Shown here one piece after another: positions 45,756 to 57,752 of a stretch of 64,000 nt of DNA. Source of the DNA: Gloeopeniophorella convolvens (Eukaryota > Basidiomycota > Agaricomycetes > Russulales). Positions within the stretch are counted from its first letter, which is position 1; every line of letters starts with the position of its first letter. The notes under the pieces were generated by a model. That model was not told the DNA's origin, did no database searches, and worked only from the letters and a program-made list of their open reading frames with translations. The position numbers were made by a program, and so were the translations under genes. Where the stretch lies: contig WTXD01000056.1 of the NCBI GenBank assembly GCA_022496205.1, forward strand, positions 1 to 64,000. Direction: 5' to 3'.

Positions 45756-45965
45756 ATGGAGTCGTCCACTAACAACCATCAGTATGTGAAAGCTTGGGGA
45801 GGTTGGTCGGACTTCGTAGCCAGTTATTGTTGGACCCGACGAACATGACGACTGCCAGGAGGGGACCGCAATTTTGGATGGGTCTGAAGATGGCGATAGA
45901 CTCGGCGGCAGACGGGGAGAGCGGGGCGAGTTCCCAGGGTCAGAAGAGCGAGCAAAGACCCACGT
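45756..45965 (+). pseudogene. Small YGL-family protein, copy 6, frameshifted
   Basis: Starts MESSTNNHQYVKAWGGWSDF, continues VASYC, then a frameshift near 45825-45835 leads to a stop at TGA 45846-45848. Another frame carries on with the expected text (SSQGQKSEQ at the end, matching SSQSQK of copy 3). The most eroded copy. Confidence 0.55.
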
Positions 45966-46067
45966 GATCGCGTGGCAGGAATGGTATGATGTCATTGGTC
46001 GGACGCGTCTGCGCCCCGCCGGAAACGTGCGATCAGTCGACCTCTGTGTGCCTCAATAGCGTGTTGA

Positions 46068-49000
46068 ATGGCATCACGCCCAACAGCCATGACCTCTCCT
46101 CCCGCTATCCCCCCTCCTATCACCGTCACCCCTGCGGTGAAGCTAGAAAAAGTCGGAGACAAGCACAGATTGCGTCGTTTCTTTTTGGGACCCTTGCCTG
46201 AACGCATTATATCAGATGCACAACGTCTGGTGACCAGACCACCCAGGAGACCGCGTCGCATGTTCGGTTTCGCCCAGGACGACCAGTCATCCTCTGACAG
46301 CCAGGAACCCCTCGACGATCTCATTCACCAATATGCCTTTGCATTCTACCTCAAGCTTGGGGGGTCGGTGGAGAACTGGAACGAAGAACAGGAGACCAAC
46401 ATCAAGGATGAGATGTCGCGGAGGTGGAGAGAGTCTGCATGGGGTCGACTGTGGAAAGGCAGAAAAGAAAACCCAAGTACGGCGCATGCTCGCTGGGTGC
46501 TGCCTAACGATACAGGCTCGTTCCAAGTGGGGGAGTTCCTTGGCCTCGATACGTACACCGAGCCCCCTCCTCCAAGCCTTCATTCGACCGCCAACGTCAC
46601 TGCTCAGGATGGCTCCTCTGTCTCTCAACTCAACCTCGGTGCGGCTTCTATGACTACAGGCGACACCTTCGTGACAGCACGCTCACATATAACCTCGGCA
46701 CATCCCGACGCAGGCCCCTCTCATTCCTCGTCTCCTCCTGATGACGTACCCACGTCTGCCGAAGAGGACAACGATATACCGACGGACACTTCTACCACTA
46801 ATCTTCTTCGGAACCCTCATGCCGTCCGACGACCTGAGAAATTCCGCGCTCGCACTGATCCTCCCGGTTCAGACCTTGGCCTCAAACCCGCACTGAAGGC
46901 ACGCGTCCTCACCCAAGCGAAGAGCGATATTGCTGAGAACGGGGCTTCTGTAGCCTCCATAATAGCAGATGGGAAGGGCAAAGGGAAGGCAAGGAAGGCC
47001 GTCCGTCTGCCGCCTGAGCAGTCTTCGGCAATTCACAGCCCTCCTTCTGCTCCCACTGCATCTCCACATGAAGTTCTTCATCGAACAGGCAGTGAGATAC
47101 AGGATACTAGTGCACAGGCAGCCGAAGAGCAGCAAGCGGTCCAGGAAGCCCCTGCAGCCTTGTTGCTTGATATGCCTGACGAATACGATGACGCCAAGAT
47201 GCAAGGTGACTAGTAGACCTCTCGACCAGCACGTTTGTACTCACAGGCATGAGTGATGGTTAGACAGGATGGTGGTCCGCGTCGCTTACAGCAGCGACGC
47301 GTCTCTTGGTCCCCATTTCGACGAAATGCAGAGCCGCTCCGCTGGCCACGTGCAGTATGAAGATTGGGCCGAGTTCATGGTTGTCTGGCGCAAGAATCGT
47401 TTGGAGCTCTATAATGACTATGTAGGTTCTTACCCCTATGCACCCTTCCAAAGTTGATGTAGGCCCACAGAAGATGCCCTGTAAAGAGCGGTTTCTGGGT
47501 CATAAACACCTTGCCTACGCGGTGCCGCTCAAGGATAGCCGAACAGGGCTATCCTTATTCTCTTTTATGGATATGTCTTTCTGTATCACATGTCCTCCAG
47601 CATCATTGAGGGCCGGGTCGAAGAAACACCTACCTTTCCAACGAAGAACTGGGACTTACATCTTCGTATTCAAAGCTAGGTGTCGCTCTCGCGGCGTAGA
47701 CTGGATGTGGCGCTTGTGGTACGTATGACACCCAAAGTACGATCACCCCGGGCTCAGAATACTTGTTGATAGGCGAGATACTGGCGGCAAGCTTCCCGCG
47801 TTCATCGAAGTGCGCTCACCTGTTCTCGACACACGGATGAGGATCGATGTGCCCGAGAACGCGGATCTTTCCATCTTCAACCACGACAACTTCGTTCAAC
47901 TTTGCAGTAAGACTCTGAGAAAAGTTCAAGATTGGGACGTGATCATCAAGGGGCGGCTCGCCGAAGGTGCACGTATGGAACTTGCTTGGCGCCTCGATAC
48001 GAGGTTAGACTGGGTCTGGTGGCTCGACGACATTCGGGGGAATCCTCGCACTTGGGCAGTGCTCGCAGGCTTGGCACTCAACCAAGTAAGGGTGTCGCCA
48101 CTTCATGTACTCACCCGGCCCTGACTCTGGAGCGTTTAGGCAGGTAAAGCTGCTCACCTTGAAGTGCGCATGACAGAGCACATGGCCTCTCATCTGCATC
48201 TCAAAGACGGCCGGCACATCACGGAACCCCTGAGCATCGAGGGTTACGTCTCTCGTGTCAAACCCACGTCAGGTTCACGAGAAGATCTCTACCTGACCGT
48301 GCACGATGGTCTGCTGTTCACGCTGGCCCAGGCCCAGGCACATGCACCAAACCCACCGGGGGTTGTTCCTGTGCCTCATCATGTAGACACAGACACCCAT
48401 GAGACACTGCACAAAGAAGAGATCCGAAGAGGTGCCACGCAAGTGCTCGCCGCACGCGGCGTCACCGACTTGCGAGCTGTCATCGAGGTGCGGCGAGCGC
48501 TCACACCTGCGGCCCATTCGAGTCAGCCAGTGAGCACGTCGACACGGCCGGAGTGGGAGGAAGAGGAACTCGTGGACGCGAGGGTTGCCTACGAGGATGG
48601 CGACGCCGAAGACGCCGGTGGCGATACAGCGTTCTCTGGAGACGTGACAAGGGTGCGCATGCGCCGGTGTTTTGAGCTGGTCATGAAGACCGGGCGCGTC
48701 ATTCGATTTGAGGTACGTAACTCGAGTCAACCTGTCTACGCCGTTCATTCATGTCGCCGTGCTCACGGGAACGATCACAGACCTGGTCTGCAAAGGTCGC
48801 TATCGAATGGATCGAGCGACTCCGTGCCTTGGTTCACTATTGGAAACTGCGTCATTTCGTTGACACCCGACAAGAGATGGACGTCGTACATTTCGCCACA
48901 GGCAGGCCGCGCATAACGCCGCATCGCCTGAGACACGAAGAAGATGACAAGCTTCATCCTCCTGAACCCCCATCAGATCCTACTGTCGCCCTGCCTTACC

Positions 49001-49594
49001 TCAGTTCCATGTACCATTGGTGCGTATACGACGGCTGTCGGCCGATTACCAAGACCGGGCGCATATACGTGAGACAAGGTTTACATGGGCGGTACAAGTG
49101 CGTGTTACGTTCGTTTACGCCTGGTATGAACCTGACGGATGTCCCGCAGACTTGTGCAATTATTTCTTGTCGCGGGCCAGCTGGTGCAATTTCACATCAA
49201 GCCTCAGTCCATGCATTACCGCCGAAGAGGAAAAACCATTCCTTTGCTCGATGCATATACCGCGTCGGGCGTCTTCGCAGCACAGGCACTTCCGAAAGGG
49301 CAGTACAACGCCAACAATCCAGTCACGCCCCGCCGCTACGGAGATGGGCTCGAAAGCGACGATCCTGAGGAAGACACCTTGTTCGTGGTGTATTATGTTC
49401 CGCATAAAGCGGTGTCAGCCGAAAAGGTTCCGTCGCTGAGCGCACCGAAGAAGATGATCGTCTTTCGGTGCCGGAGCCGCGTCGAGCGCGACGTATGGTG
49501 CTGGGCTGTGAATACAGAGATCGAGAGGCTGGCGCGGGAGAGTAGAGGGAGGGAGGAGAAACTGCGCCGTGAGGGCGAGCCTGTACCCCTCTAG
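46068..49594 (+). CDS. SPO71: Spo71-like protein with PH domains
   Basis: Large protein of about 1,000 residues resembling Spo71/Mug56, PH-domain proteins of the yeast prospore membrane. Start MASRPTAMTSPPAIPPP (46068). N-terminal Spo7_2_N-type block: HRLRRFFLGPLPERIISDAQ and DLIHQYAFAFYLKLGGSVENW; a Ser/Pro-rich linker (about 46560-47200); then a first PH region DWAEFMVVWRKNRLELYND, KERFLGHKHLAYAVPL, and a second with REDLYLTVHDGLLFTLAQAQ and VMKTGRVIRFE. C-terminal WHWCVYDGC-type text, GRYKLVQLFLVAGQLVQFH and FRCRSRVERDVWCWAVN; stop at 49594. About nine introns; the intron at about 47205 must use the acceptor before ACAGG to hold frame. Probable role at the sporulation membrane, by homology only. 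Confidence 0.75.
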
Positions 49595-50040
49595 AACGGA
49601 TTAACCGGCCACGCGAGGGTTTCCGCCGGTCCCCATCTTTTGATGTATAAACCCCAAGGTCGAACTTGGTCGCTTCCATGCATGTACGCTTTTGGTGCCT
49701 GACACACACAACGGGGTCCTGATACAGAGCACCAGAGTTGGCAAGCACATATACAAAGCTGCTTCGAGGGACAGCACAAGACCATTGAGGGCGCCAATGT
49801 GCCTGAATTGCCCAATCGTGGGCGGCTGTCAGCAAAGGCGTTTACATGCAAACCTCCATAATCAACGCCTTCACGACGAGGCGCCGGCGATTTGAACGGC
49901 CGGGCTAGTCAACAGAGTGGCCAGACCCTCCAAAATGATAAATTCGAATTGATAATGAGTAGGATCAACGACAGCCAACTGGCATCTTGCCAGGTCTAAC
50001 CAAAGAGGAGAGCGCGCCCTGCGAGTCAATTGGAACGGCA
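49595..50040. other. Convergent intergenic stretch
   Basis: 446 bp between the ends of SPO71-like (plus) and MRPS12 (minus). Only 3' regions expected; nothing seen. Confidence 0.4.
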
Positions 50041-50669
50041 TCATGACTTCGGCTTTTTGGCTAGGCGCACAGTTCGAGACCGTCAGAAGCGTGCCCGGCT
50101 GGCAGAGGCGCAAAGTACACACCTCCATATCTGCTCCGCGCTGTCATCCTGTTGGCAACACCGCCGAGATCTGAGGCGCCGCGGACGAGCTTGTAACTGC
50201 CAGAGGGTGCCCCGTCAGCCGCGGAGGTAGTGCGTAAGCAGAGAACCCACCGAACGCCGGGCAGATCCTGCGCACGGCCGCCACGCACGAGGACAACGCT
50301 GTGCTCCTGCAGGTTGTGGCCCTCCCCAGGGATGTACGCCTGGAGCGTCTTGCCAGACGTAAGCCGCACGCGGGCGACCTTACGCTTCGCCGAGTTGGGC
50401 TTTTTCGGCTTGGCGGTGAAGACCTGCATCACGATGCCCTTGCGCTGCGGGTTGTCGTCGAGGAGGGGCGCCTTGGAGAGCGCCTTCTTTTGTGGTCGCT
50501 TTCGGCGCATTGCCTGGTTGAGCGTGCGGAACGCTGGGGTTGACGCGTGGAACGCGCTAGCGAAGGTGGTTGGCAGCGCGCATAGTGAGAGTGCAGGTAG
50601 GACGGAGCGTGTGGCCAGAGGCGAGCGGAGCAGAGAGGGTCGGGCGACGGCTCTGAGGAGGGAGAGCAT
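50041..50669 (-). CDS. MRPS12: Mitochondrial ribosomal protein uS12m
   Basis: Small-subunit protein of the decoding centre. Start [18 protein letters not shown] at 50669, an Arg/Leu/Ser presequence of about 45 residues. The S12 body then follows: [91 protein letters not shown] and [13 protein letters not shown], with a short last exon AKKPKS and TGA at 50041-50043. Two introns in the C-terminal part. The frame remains open upstream to 50828, but the presequence fits the 50669 start. PNSAKRK and GRAQDLPGV hold the usual loop residues. Confidence 0.92.
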
Positions 50670-50904
50670 GGCCGACGTTGCACTGGCGTGAGCGCGGAAC
50701 GTTGTGCGCTGTGCTCTTGCGGCCGAGGCGCTCCGGGGTTTGCCGCCGCGCTGCTTACGTTGCGCGTTTGCAGCAGACGCGCGACGCGCCGCGGCGACGC
50801 GCTCAGACTCGCTTGCAGCCACACCCATTTGCCACCCTCACGTTTCGCAGAGTCCGGACTGCCTTGTAGCATACACACGCACCGCATAATTCTCGCCGAC
50901 GACA

Positions 50905-52145
50905 ATGCCACGCTATAGGAGCAGAAGACGCGTTGCTGATGCCATGTCTGATGGCATAGAGGAAGACGCCGCTCCTCAGCATATGGACGAAGACGCGGTC
51001 GACGAGGAAGATGAGGATGTTCAGCCTCGTCCGCCTCGTCGGACAGTGACAAACGGTACTGCGGCCAACAATGGAGAAGCGCAGGATGGATTTGACGAAG
51101 AATCGTTTGGCAATCAACCCCTGGATCGGCACGAGGGGCAGAAGTTGCAAGGAATAGCCCTTGACTGGAATATGATAGCGACAAATCTCAAAGACAGCGC
51201 ATTTTCGCTGCTTACTGAGGTCTCCGGTGCGGTGGCGGAGTACGCAGATGATGACGATGTCAAGGAGGTGCGTGCCCGTCGGATCGTCCTTTCCAAAGCT
51301 AACCGTCGCGTTCAGCAACTCGACAACTTAGACCATCTCATGAAAGATATCATTGACATAGACGTGGAGATTCTGTCTCATGAGCGGACATTGAAGGATC
51401 TCCATCAGAAGGTCATCTCTGGAGAAAAAATTGTGCGTTGCCTTACCGAAGCCTTTGACGCAATAACGTATTCGGCTCCCCAGAGCGATGTTCTTGAGCG
51501 GTATGAAAAGCAGGTCGATGAGAAGTTGGACACCTACCGCAACAAGACAAGCAGGCAGAAGTATGCCAAAAGCGAGGCGTACGCTGCGTTCAAACAATCT
51601 GTCTATGTCAGGCACATTCTTTGTTCCCGCCTCGCATACCCCTAACAATACTCCAGGAAGTACAGCATCCGGACGAGGCAATGCCACCTGTGATAGAGTT
51701 CCTGCCCCGAGGTCCGTAAACAGTCACTGAAATTTTTGACTCCTACTGATGTCGTTTAATCAGAGGAGGGGGATATTAGCGATGATGAAGATGATGACAT
51801 CCAAGTAGGCGGTGTACTGCAAGATTTCAACTGCCCCATCACGTTGGTCCCTCTCGAGGAGCCGCTGACATCGTGCGTCGGGTCTCTGCATTCCCGCACT
51901 GCGCATGGGATGACTCGACTTCCTACAGGTCGATCTGCCAGCATTCATTCTCGGCTGCAGCCATACGCCAGATGCTCGGCCCGAATCGTTACACGAAGAA
52001 GATATGTCCAGCTTCTGGTTGCAATCAGATGATCTGTATCAACGACCTCAGACCGGACAAAGACTTGGAGCGCAGGGTCAAGGCGTACCAGCGCCGCGCC
52101 CGGCAAAGAGAGGAGGATCCCGAAGCAGAGGAGATAGTGGAGTGA
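50905..52145 (+). CDS. NSE2: SUMO E3 ligase Nse2/Mms21 of the Smc5/6 complex
   Basis: Smc5/6-associated SUMO ligase. Start MPRYRSRRRVADAM at 50905. Order: an acidic N-terminal arm; a helical Smc5-binding region (WNMIATNLKDSAFSLLTEV, LDHLMKDIIDIDVEILSHE, KTSRQKYAKSEAYAAFKQS); then the C-terminal SP-RING with FNCPITLVPLEEPLTS and, after an intron, SICQHSFSAAAIRQML and KICPASGCNQMICINDL. The Cys/His set C-x-I...C-x-H...C-x4-C fits an SP-RING. Ends EEIVE at 52145. Four introns. Divergent from MRPS12, 235 bp apart. Confidence 0.85.
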
Positions 52146-53607
52146 ATCTTGTCAGACGTGGGGATTATCGAAATTCTTCCCCTCCGAGCGATGCACCTCT
52201 GGCAGTGCTGGGACGGTGCGCCCTCCGGTACAGATGCGACTCACCTTGCACATGGTCGATGCGTAACCCAATCCGACTGTAGCTCTAGTTCTGATTGTCC
52301 CTGAGGGTTTCGTCTCCGTCCCCCAAGCTTGCCCGGTGCCGTTCACTCGCCCCCGTGTTGCTGTGTTCTTGTTCTACTCCTCGCTGCAGCCATGTGGCCC
52401 ACTGCTTCTCTATCACCGCTTTCCTCTCCGCCTCGAATTGTGATGCATTCACGATGGGCGACTGTGCTATCCGTATTCTCCGAGGTCCGAAGCCCAGTTC
52501 ACTGCACGCACACCTTCTGCGGGCCACTGCGCATTACGGCCGCCCGGTAGGTTCTCACACGATCGACGCGGGAACAATGACTGTCCATGTCACCCATAAG
52601 TCCGAATGTCAATTCCATGCCTGGAAGGTCTAGGCTGGCGCTAGAGTGAAGGGTAGCCTATCCGTAATACTTATCTGACAGCTGATTGGCAGTGATCGAT
52701 GGCCCCGCGATGGAGCGGTGCAGCGGTGAACGCATTCGAGCCGACGTCGAGGAGGCGCGGCCGGATCCGCGTACTCGAACTAACCGAATGAAATCGGTTA
52801 AGCATTGTTTGCCGTGCCGATGCGAGAATCGGGTAATGCGCGCCCACTTTGGTGATGCGACCCCGCGCCTGCGAGGACACGGTGCGCAAAGAAGCAGTGT
52901 GTGCTGTTCTGAAGTCACGGCGGGCTGCGAACCTAAAGGACGCACGCCCCCGCCAGGCCAGCGCACAAGCATAGCCGGGCGCAAGAGGGAGTCGCTGAGA
53001 GTTCGATCGAGCTTCTATCGGCAGTGTTCCATGCAGCCTGGTATATATGAAGGCGTCCGCATTTGGAGTAAATTACCGGCGGTTCTTTGCGGTTCCCAGG
53101 CACATACGGTTCCACAACCAGTAAGACGAGGCAGCTGCTGGAGTGGGGTTCACAGCAAGACGCGCTGCGTGCAGCAGGCATGCCTGCCGGGCCGCTGCGT
53201 GGGGCTCCGGCGCGGCTAATCCCGCCAGGGCGCAGCCCAGAAATTGCCCTCCCTGCGACAATCTACCGCGGTGCGAGCGATCGTTCGGTCTGCAATTACG
53301 GGATCGAGTAATAGGCTGACGGCGGCCCCTGCTGTCACCGCAACTTCCGCAACTGCGAGTGACAGCCGCAAATGCTCCCGTTCTCAAGAACTTGATCCTG
53401 ACCTGACGCGTGCACTCCTCACGGCACTTGGGGCTGTTCGCGCTGTCACTCGCCAACCCTAATTGTGCGTGTAAGTAGCCCTCCTTGCGTTCGGTCTTTG
53501 AATGAACATAACATCGGTGCTGCTCCAGTATTTAAAACCAAGCACTCCTAGCTGCCCGATCGCTTGTCCACGTATCTCCCGATCCACCCCAATACTCGCC
53601 ATCTCAG
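52146..53607. other. 1.46 kb mostly without recognised genes
   Basis: Apart from the weak minus-strand candidate at 52285-52527, no frame here shows a recognised domain. Contains the promoter of the Zn2Cys6 gene near its right edge. Confidence 0.4.
52285..52527 (-). CDS. Possible small charged protein (candidate only)
   Basis: An 80-codon minus frame ends at 52285. Its second half, SPIVNASQFEAERKAVIEKQ then WATWLQRGVEQEH, looks like a real helical protein. A cacag acceptor lies exactly before SPIV, and a frame-compatible donor (AAG/gtgtgc) follows a short ATG exon at about 52560 (MRSGPQK). No family recognised. The first half of the open frame would then be intron. Low confidence. Confidence 0.25.
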   Translation of the reverse strand: MARRRCACSELGFGPRRIRIAQSPIVNASQFEAERKAVIEKQWATWLQRGVEQEHSNTGASERHRASLGDGDETLRDNQN

Positions 53608-56531
53608 ATGAAGCGTGGCAACTATGCTCGTCGTGCTTGCAACCACTGTCGCAGGAGGTACGTTCCTCCTACCCTCCACCCTCTACCACACAAGCGTTGA
53701 CCCCCAACGTACAGAAAGTCCAAGTGTGACGGGTGTGAGCCCGTCTGCGCATCATGCAGAGTATCCGGCCACGAAGTACGCATCAATTTTCACTACTATT
53801 GTTTGTGTTTGCCGAACGTTGACAAACCGTCTTCGCAGTGCTCCTGGGGTCCCGAGAGCGCAAAGAAACCTAATACGAAGCAATATGTCGATTCGTTGAA
53901 GAACATGAACAAGCTCTTGGAGAACCGCGTCAAAGTCCTCGAAGAGCGTCTCTCCCGCTGCACATCTCAGTCCTACAGCGAGCCGGCGCCAGAGATTAGC
54001 GCCCCTCCTTTACGGATTCCCGATAGGGCGTCGCCTTATTCCTCAGATGGGTATACGTTATCGCCTGTCTCTAGCCATTCTGGGTCTATAGCCGTGAAGA
54101 CTGAAGAGCAAGAAGACGCCGAACTCGAACAACGGATTTGCGCCCCGACACAACTTCCAGTGCGCAGCGCTCTTCCTGTACATTCTCGGCTTCGGCACTG
54201 ACATCGTCGGACTTGTAGCTTGGGAATGGTGGTCTTCTCTACGGCCTCACGTCCATCTTCAGATGGGCACCGCGGACGCCGGAGCGCTCCCCGCTTAATG
54301 AAGAGCTGCTAAATGGTGGTGCCGATGTATATCTGGCGCAGGAGAAGCCACTCTTCGATTCTGACATCGATTGGGCGCGCCATCTCCCTGAGGAAGTGCC
54401 GCTCACACGCGCCGAACACGATCGGTGAGAGCCTTACCCGTTCTCCCGATCCAAGCTTTTTTTGATCAATCATCGTCACATGAACCAGGCTTCTCGACCT
54501 TCTATTCCGCTTCTTCACGTCGTGGGGCCTTCGTGTTATCCCCCAACTCTTCCAACGTGACATGCAGCGCTGCCTCAGCCTGCCGGGCTCACAGCCACCC
54601 CTCAAAACAGCGCATTACTCTCCTATGTTGCACAATGCCATGCTGGCGGTCGCCACAGCCTTCTCTGATGACCCGATGATCAAGGATCCTGCTGCGCGTC
54701 GGCAATTCGCTGATAGTGCCAAGTCCTATCTGGAGGACGAGTGCGAGCTGCCGAAACTGAGCGCGATGACAGCTCTTTCTCTCCTTGCGAACTATCACTC
54801 GTCTGAGAACCATCCCACGCTTGGCTACATTTATTTTGGTGAGTTCGGCTTAATGCATATAATCGCCCCGCTTCTGAACTCTACTTCCAGGCATAAGCGC
54901 ACGGATGTCTCAAGCACGTGCGTGCTCGTGTTTGCCTTCTGATCGTTCAACGACTGACACTTCTCCTGGGATAGTTGGATTGGGGTTGGATTGTTCCCCC
55001 TGGGTTGAAGCGCGCTTGATTTCCCAAGCAGGCATGCTTGATCGGAATTGGGCCTTGTGGACTACCTTCTGCCAGGTATGCTTGATACTTACAAGCATCC
55101 ATCGCTCGCTGCTGACGGCGCTCACATCCAGGATACGACGTGGTCTCTCTACGTTGGCCGCGACTTCTGCACCAACTTCTCAGAGGAGGCCCAAGCGATC
55201 CCGGTGCCGTTTGTCGGTGCAGATCTCGATCAACCCCTAGGATCCTGGTCCTCGACCGAAAAGGAACGTCCAAGCTACATTTCCGGGACGTTCGGGCAAA
55301 CATGCGCGCTCCTCAGGATCGCCAGGGAGATAGCCGACGTTGTGTAAGTCGAACAATACTGCACTATCGGTGGATGTGGGTCTGATGGACTGGGTGCAGG
55401 AGCAACTTCTCTCGGCTCGGCGTTCGCCATGAAGCAGACGAGTTTCGCATTGGACAGATGGAGTGGGTGCTGTGATAATGGGGTCGAGGCACAGTGCTGA
55501 CCCTGGGCGTGTGTTACAGTCTCAAGCTCAGTACCTGGAAGAATTCGCTCCCGCCAGAGATCGACTTCGCGAAGTCCAGTACGAGCGTACCCCATCCCCA
55601 CCAGATCATGTTACACATGACCTATCACTGGCTCTCCATCCTTCTCCATCGCCCCTTCTACCGCCGTCGTCGTTTCGAGGACGCCAACGAACACATGGAT
55701 CACATTAAGGTGCGCTGGGACATCTGCGAAATTTGATTTGTACTCACGTGGAAAACCTCATAGCCCTGCAATAAGGCTGCCGCCGAGATCATGGAGCTCG
55801 CAGGCATCTGGCGCAGGCACTACTCCCTGCGCTACGTCCCCATCACAATCATCCAGGTCATCTCCGCGGCAGCCACCATCTTCGTGTTGGCAGCTGTGCA
55901 GGCCGTCTCGGGCCCGCGCATCGCACACGGTGCCCTGGAATCCTCCCAAAAGAACGCGGAAATGGCCATCCTATTCCTGCGCGAGGTCGGCATGTCGTTC
56001 GCCAGTGCCGTCAGCATTGCCGACATACTCCAAAATCTCCTTGAGGAGCAGGTCATGACGCGCATTGCGCGCCGATCGCCCGGTCTGCCCCCATCTCAGC
56101 GATCGCCGTCGATTGCCTCTTCCTGGCAGGAGCCCAACCCCCAAGTCGTCTTCACCGCCACCGGGTTTCCCACCGATTCGAACCCGCACGGCAGCACCTT
56201 GTGGGCGGGATCAACGTTCACTCCGGTCAATAGCACGTACAGCTACTTCCCCGATTCCCAGCAGGCGATTGGCTACCCCAACTACGGGGAGTCTTCGTTG
56301 TCTAAAGCCTTGGAAACGCCGCTGAGCTATCATCAACCGTTTGGGGACGGCCTGGGCGAGTCTCCGGGACTTCCGGCAGGAGTTTCTATTCCTGGCATGA
56401 ACTTTGGCAGCGTTCTCAGGGGCGATGCCGTGTTCACTAACGACTCGTGGATGATGCTCGGGTCGCCGCAAGACCCGTTCGGCGCATCGTATCAATCCCA
56501 GATGGGTTCTCAGAACATGGCTTCGCGTTGA
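53608..56531 (+). CDS. Zn2Cys6 fungal transcription factor
   Basis: Start MKRGNYARRACNHCRR at 53608; two short introns split the zinc cluster, which assembles as ACNHC...RRKSKCDG-C-EPVCASC...HECSWG, with one extra Cys (DGCEP) between the standard six. Next: a coiled-coil linker (KNMNKLLENRVKVLEERLS), then a fungal transcription factor domain (Fungal_trans) with PMLHNAMLAVATAFSDD, FADSAKSYLEDECELP, LLANYHSSENHPTLGYIYFG, WVEARLI... and DTTWSLYVGRDF, LHMTYHWLSILLHRPFY and TIIQVISAAATIFVLAAV. The C-terminus is rich in Ser/Pro/Gly and ends QNMASR. Layout and motifs are like NirA/XlnR-class regulators; target pathway unknown. Many introns; those between 54200 and 54560 are approximate. Confidence 0.85.
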
Positions 56532-56984
56532 CATCGCCCTCGGCTATCGGTTACGTCTGCTTCCGCCTCTCTTGCCACCGCATTGTCCTGAATGACTGCT
56601 TTCCACTCGATCCCCCTCTCTCCATGTCATCTCTTAGTGCCGTGTCTGCATCGCATGTTCTCTCGCATCCCTTACCGCATTTTACCCTATAGAAACCAAC
56701 AGCATATACCTGATAGTTGTCTCCAGCATTATTTTGTACTGTAATCTCTTATGCCGCCCGATCTACTTAGCACTAGTGTTGTACTGTACTGTTCTCCATC
56801 GATGGTCCAGGATGAAATTTAAGTTATCATATCGTTAGCTATCGTTAACCTGGGCGGGAAATGCCCCAGAAGTGGGTTAAGGTCACCGGTCCCGGTCACC
56901 TGAGCTTGTCACGGGTATCGTCACGGTCGCGAAACCGCCTCTCACACGTCCAGCGGCATCGACTCTCGCCCAAAGCGTCTTGCG
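56532..56984. other. Intergenic, uL29m upstream region
   Basis: 453 bp between the transcription factor and MRPL47, same strand. Rich in T around 56640-56820. No gene seen. Confidence 0.4.
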
Positions 56985-57752
56985 ATGCTCTCCTCTCTCC
57001 GTTCATCCACTCTTCAGGCCGTTCGCGCGCTTGGTCGTGCTCGACCGTATAGCACGGCGCTCGAGACTGTGCCAGCAGCCCCCGCAACGTCCGCCGCGCC
57101 CGGTGCACTCCGTCCCCACCTCAACGTTCCGGCGAAGCCCGACCACGGCCTCTACGCCTTCTTCCGGAAAAGAGAAGTCGATGGGAAGGTGATATACGAC
57201 ACCGTGGAGGATGGTGCAGGGATGCAGGACGTCTTTGGTGAGTAAGGACCGTTCGTTTGTGTGACGCGTTACGATGTCCTCCCTTTCAGGCCGGGCTTGG
57301 ACTGCAGCGGAGCTCCGGAGGAAGAGCTTCAAGGACCTCCACACGCTGTGGTATGTTCTGCTGCGGGAACGCAACCTCCTGGCCACCCAGGTGGAGAATT
57401 ACCGGCGAGCCTCCATAGCGCCGGGCATGGTCGCGCGAACGATTGGCACGCGGGAGCACCAGGTACGCTTGTCGCGTCGTACCCCCCCGGGGACCCTCAC
57501 TCACCACTTGCTTCACCTCTGCAGTGCCGCAAGAGCATGGCGCGGATAAAATACGTCATCAACGAGCGGCGGTTGGCGTACGAAGGCGCGCTCAAGATTC
57601 TGGCTGACAAAAAGGCCGAAGCAGAGAAGGAGGCAGAGCCGAGCCAGATCGCTGAAGGCGACGCCAGCGAGCCCAAGGCAGAGAAGGCTGCGTCGCCGGT
57701 GTCCGAGGCTGCTCAACTTGCGGTAGACAGCCTCTTGCAGACGAAAGTATAG
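56985..57752 (+). CDS. MRPL47: Mitochondrial ribosomal protein uL29m (MRP-L47)
   Basis: Large-subunit mitochondrial ribosomal protein. Presequence [21 protein letters not shown] from 56985, then the fungal L29/L47 body: [34 protein letters not shown] with the 'S.EL..KS..DLH.LW' signature followed by [15 protein letters not shown], and after an intron [19 protein letters not shown] (family 'R...V..S...I..V..ERR.A'). Ala/Glu/Lys-rich tail ending LLQTKV. Introns at about 57240-57288 and 57461-57526. Stop 57750-57752. Converges on the SDHAF1-like gene with 96 bp between. Confidence 0.9.

Noticed and set aside
37347..45965. The small-protein array as a secreted effector cluster
   Set aside because: None of the copies has a signal peptide; heads are Ser/Pro/charged and not hydrophobic, so conventional secretion is not supported.
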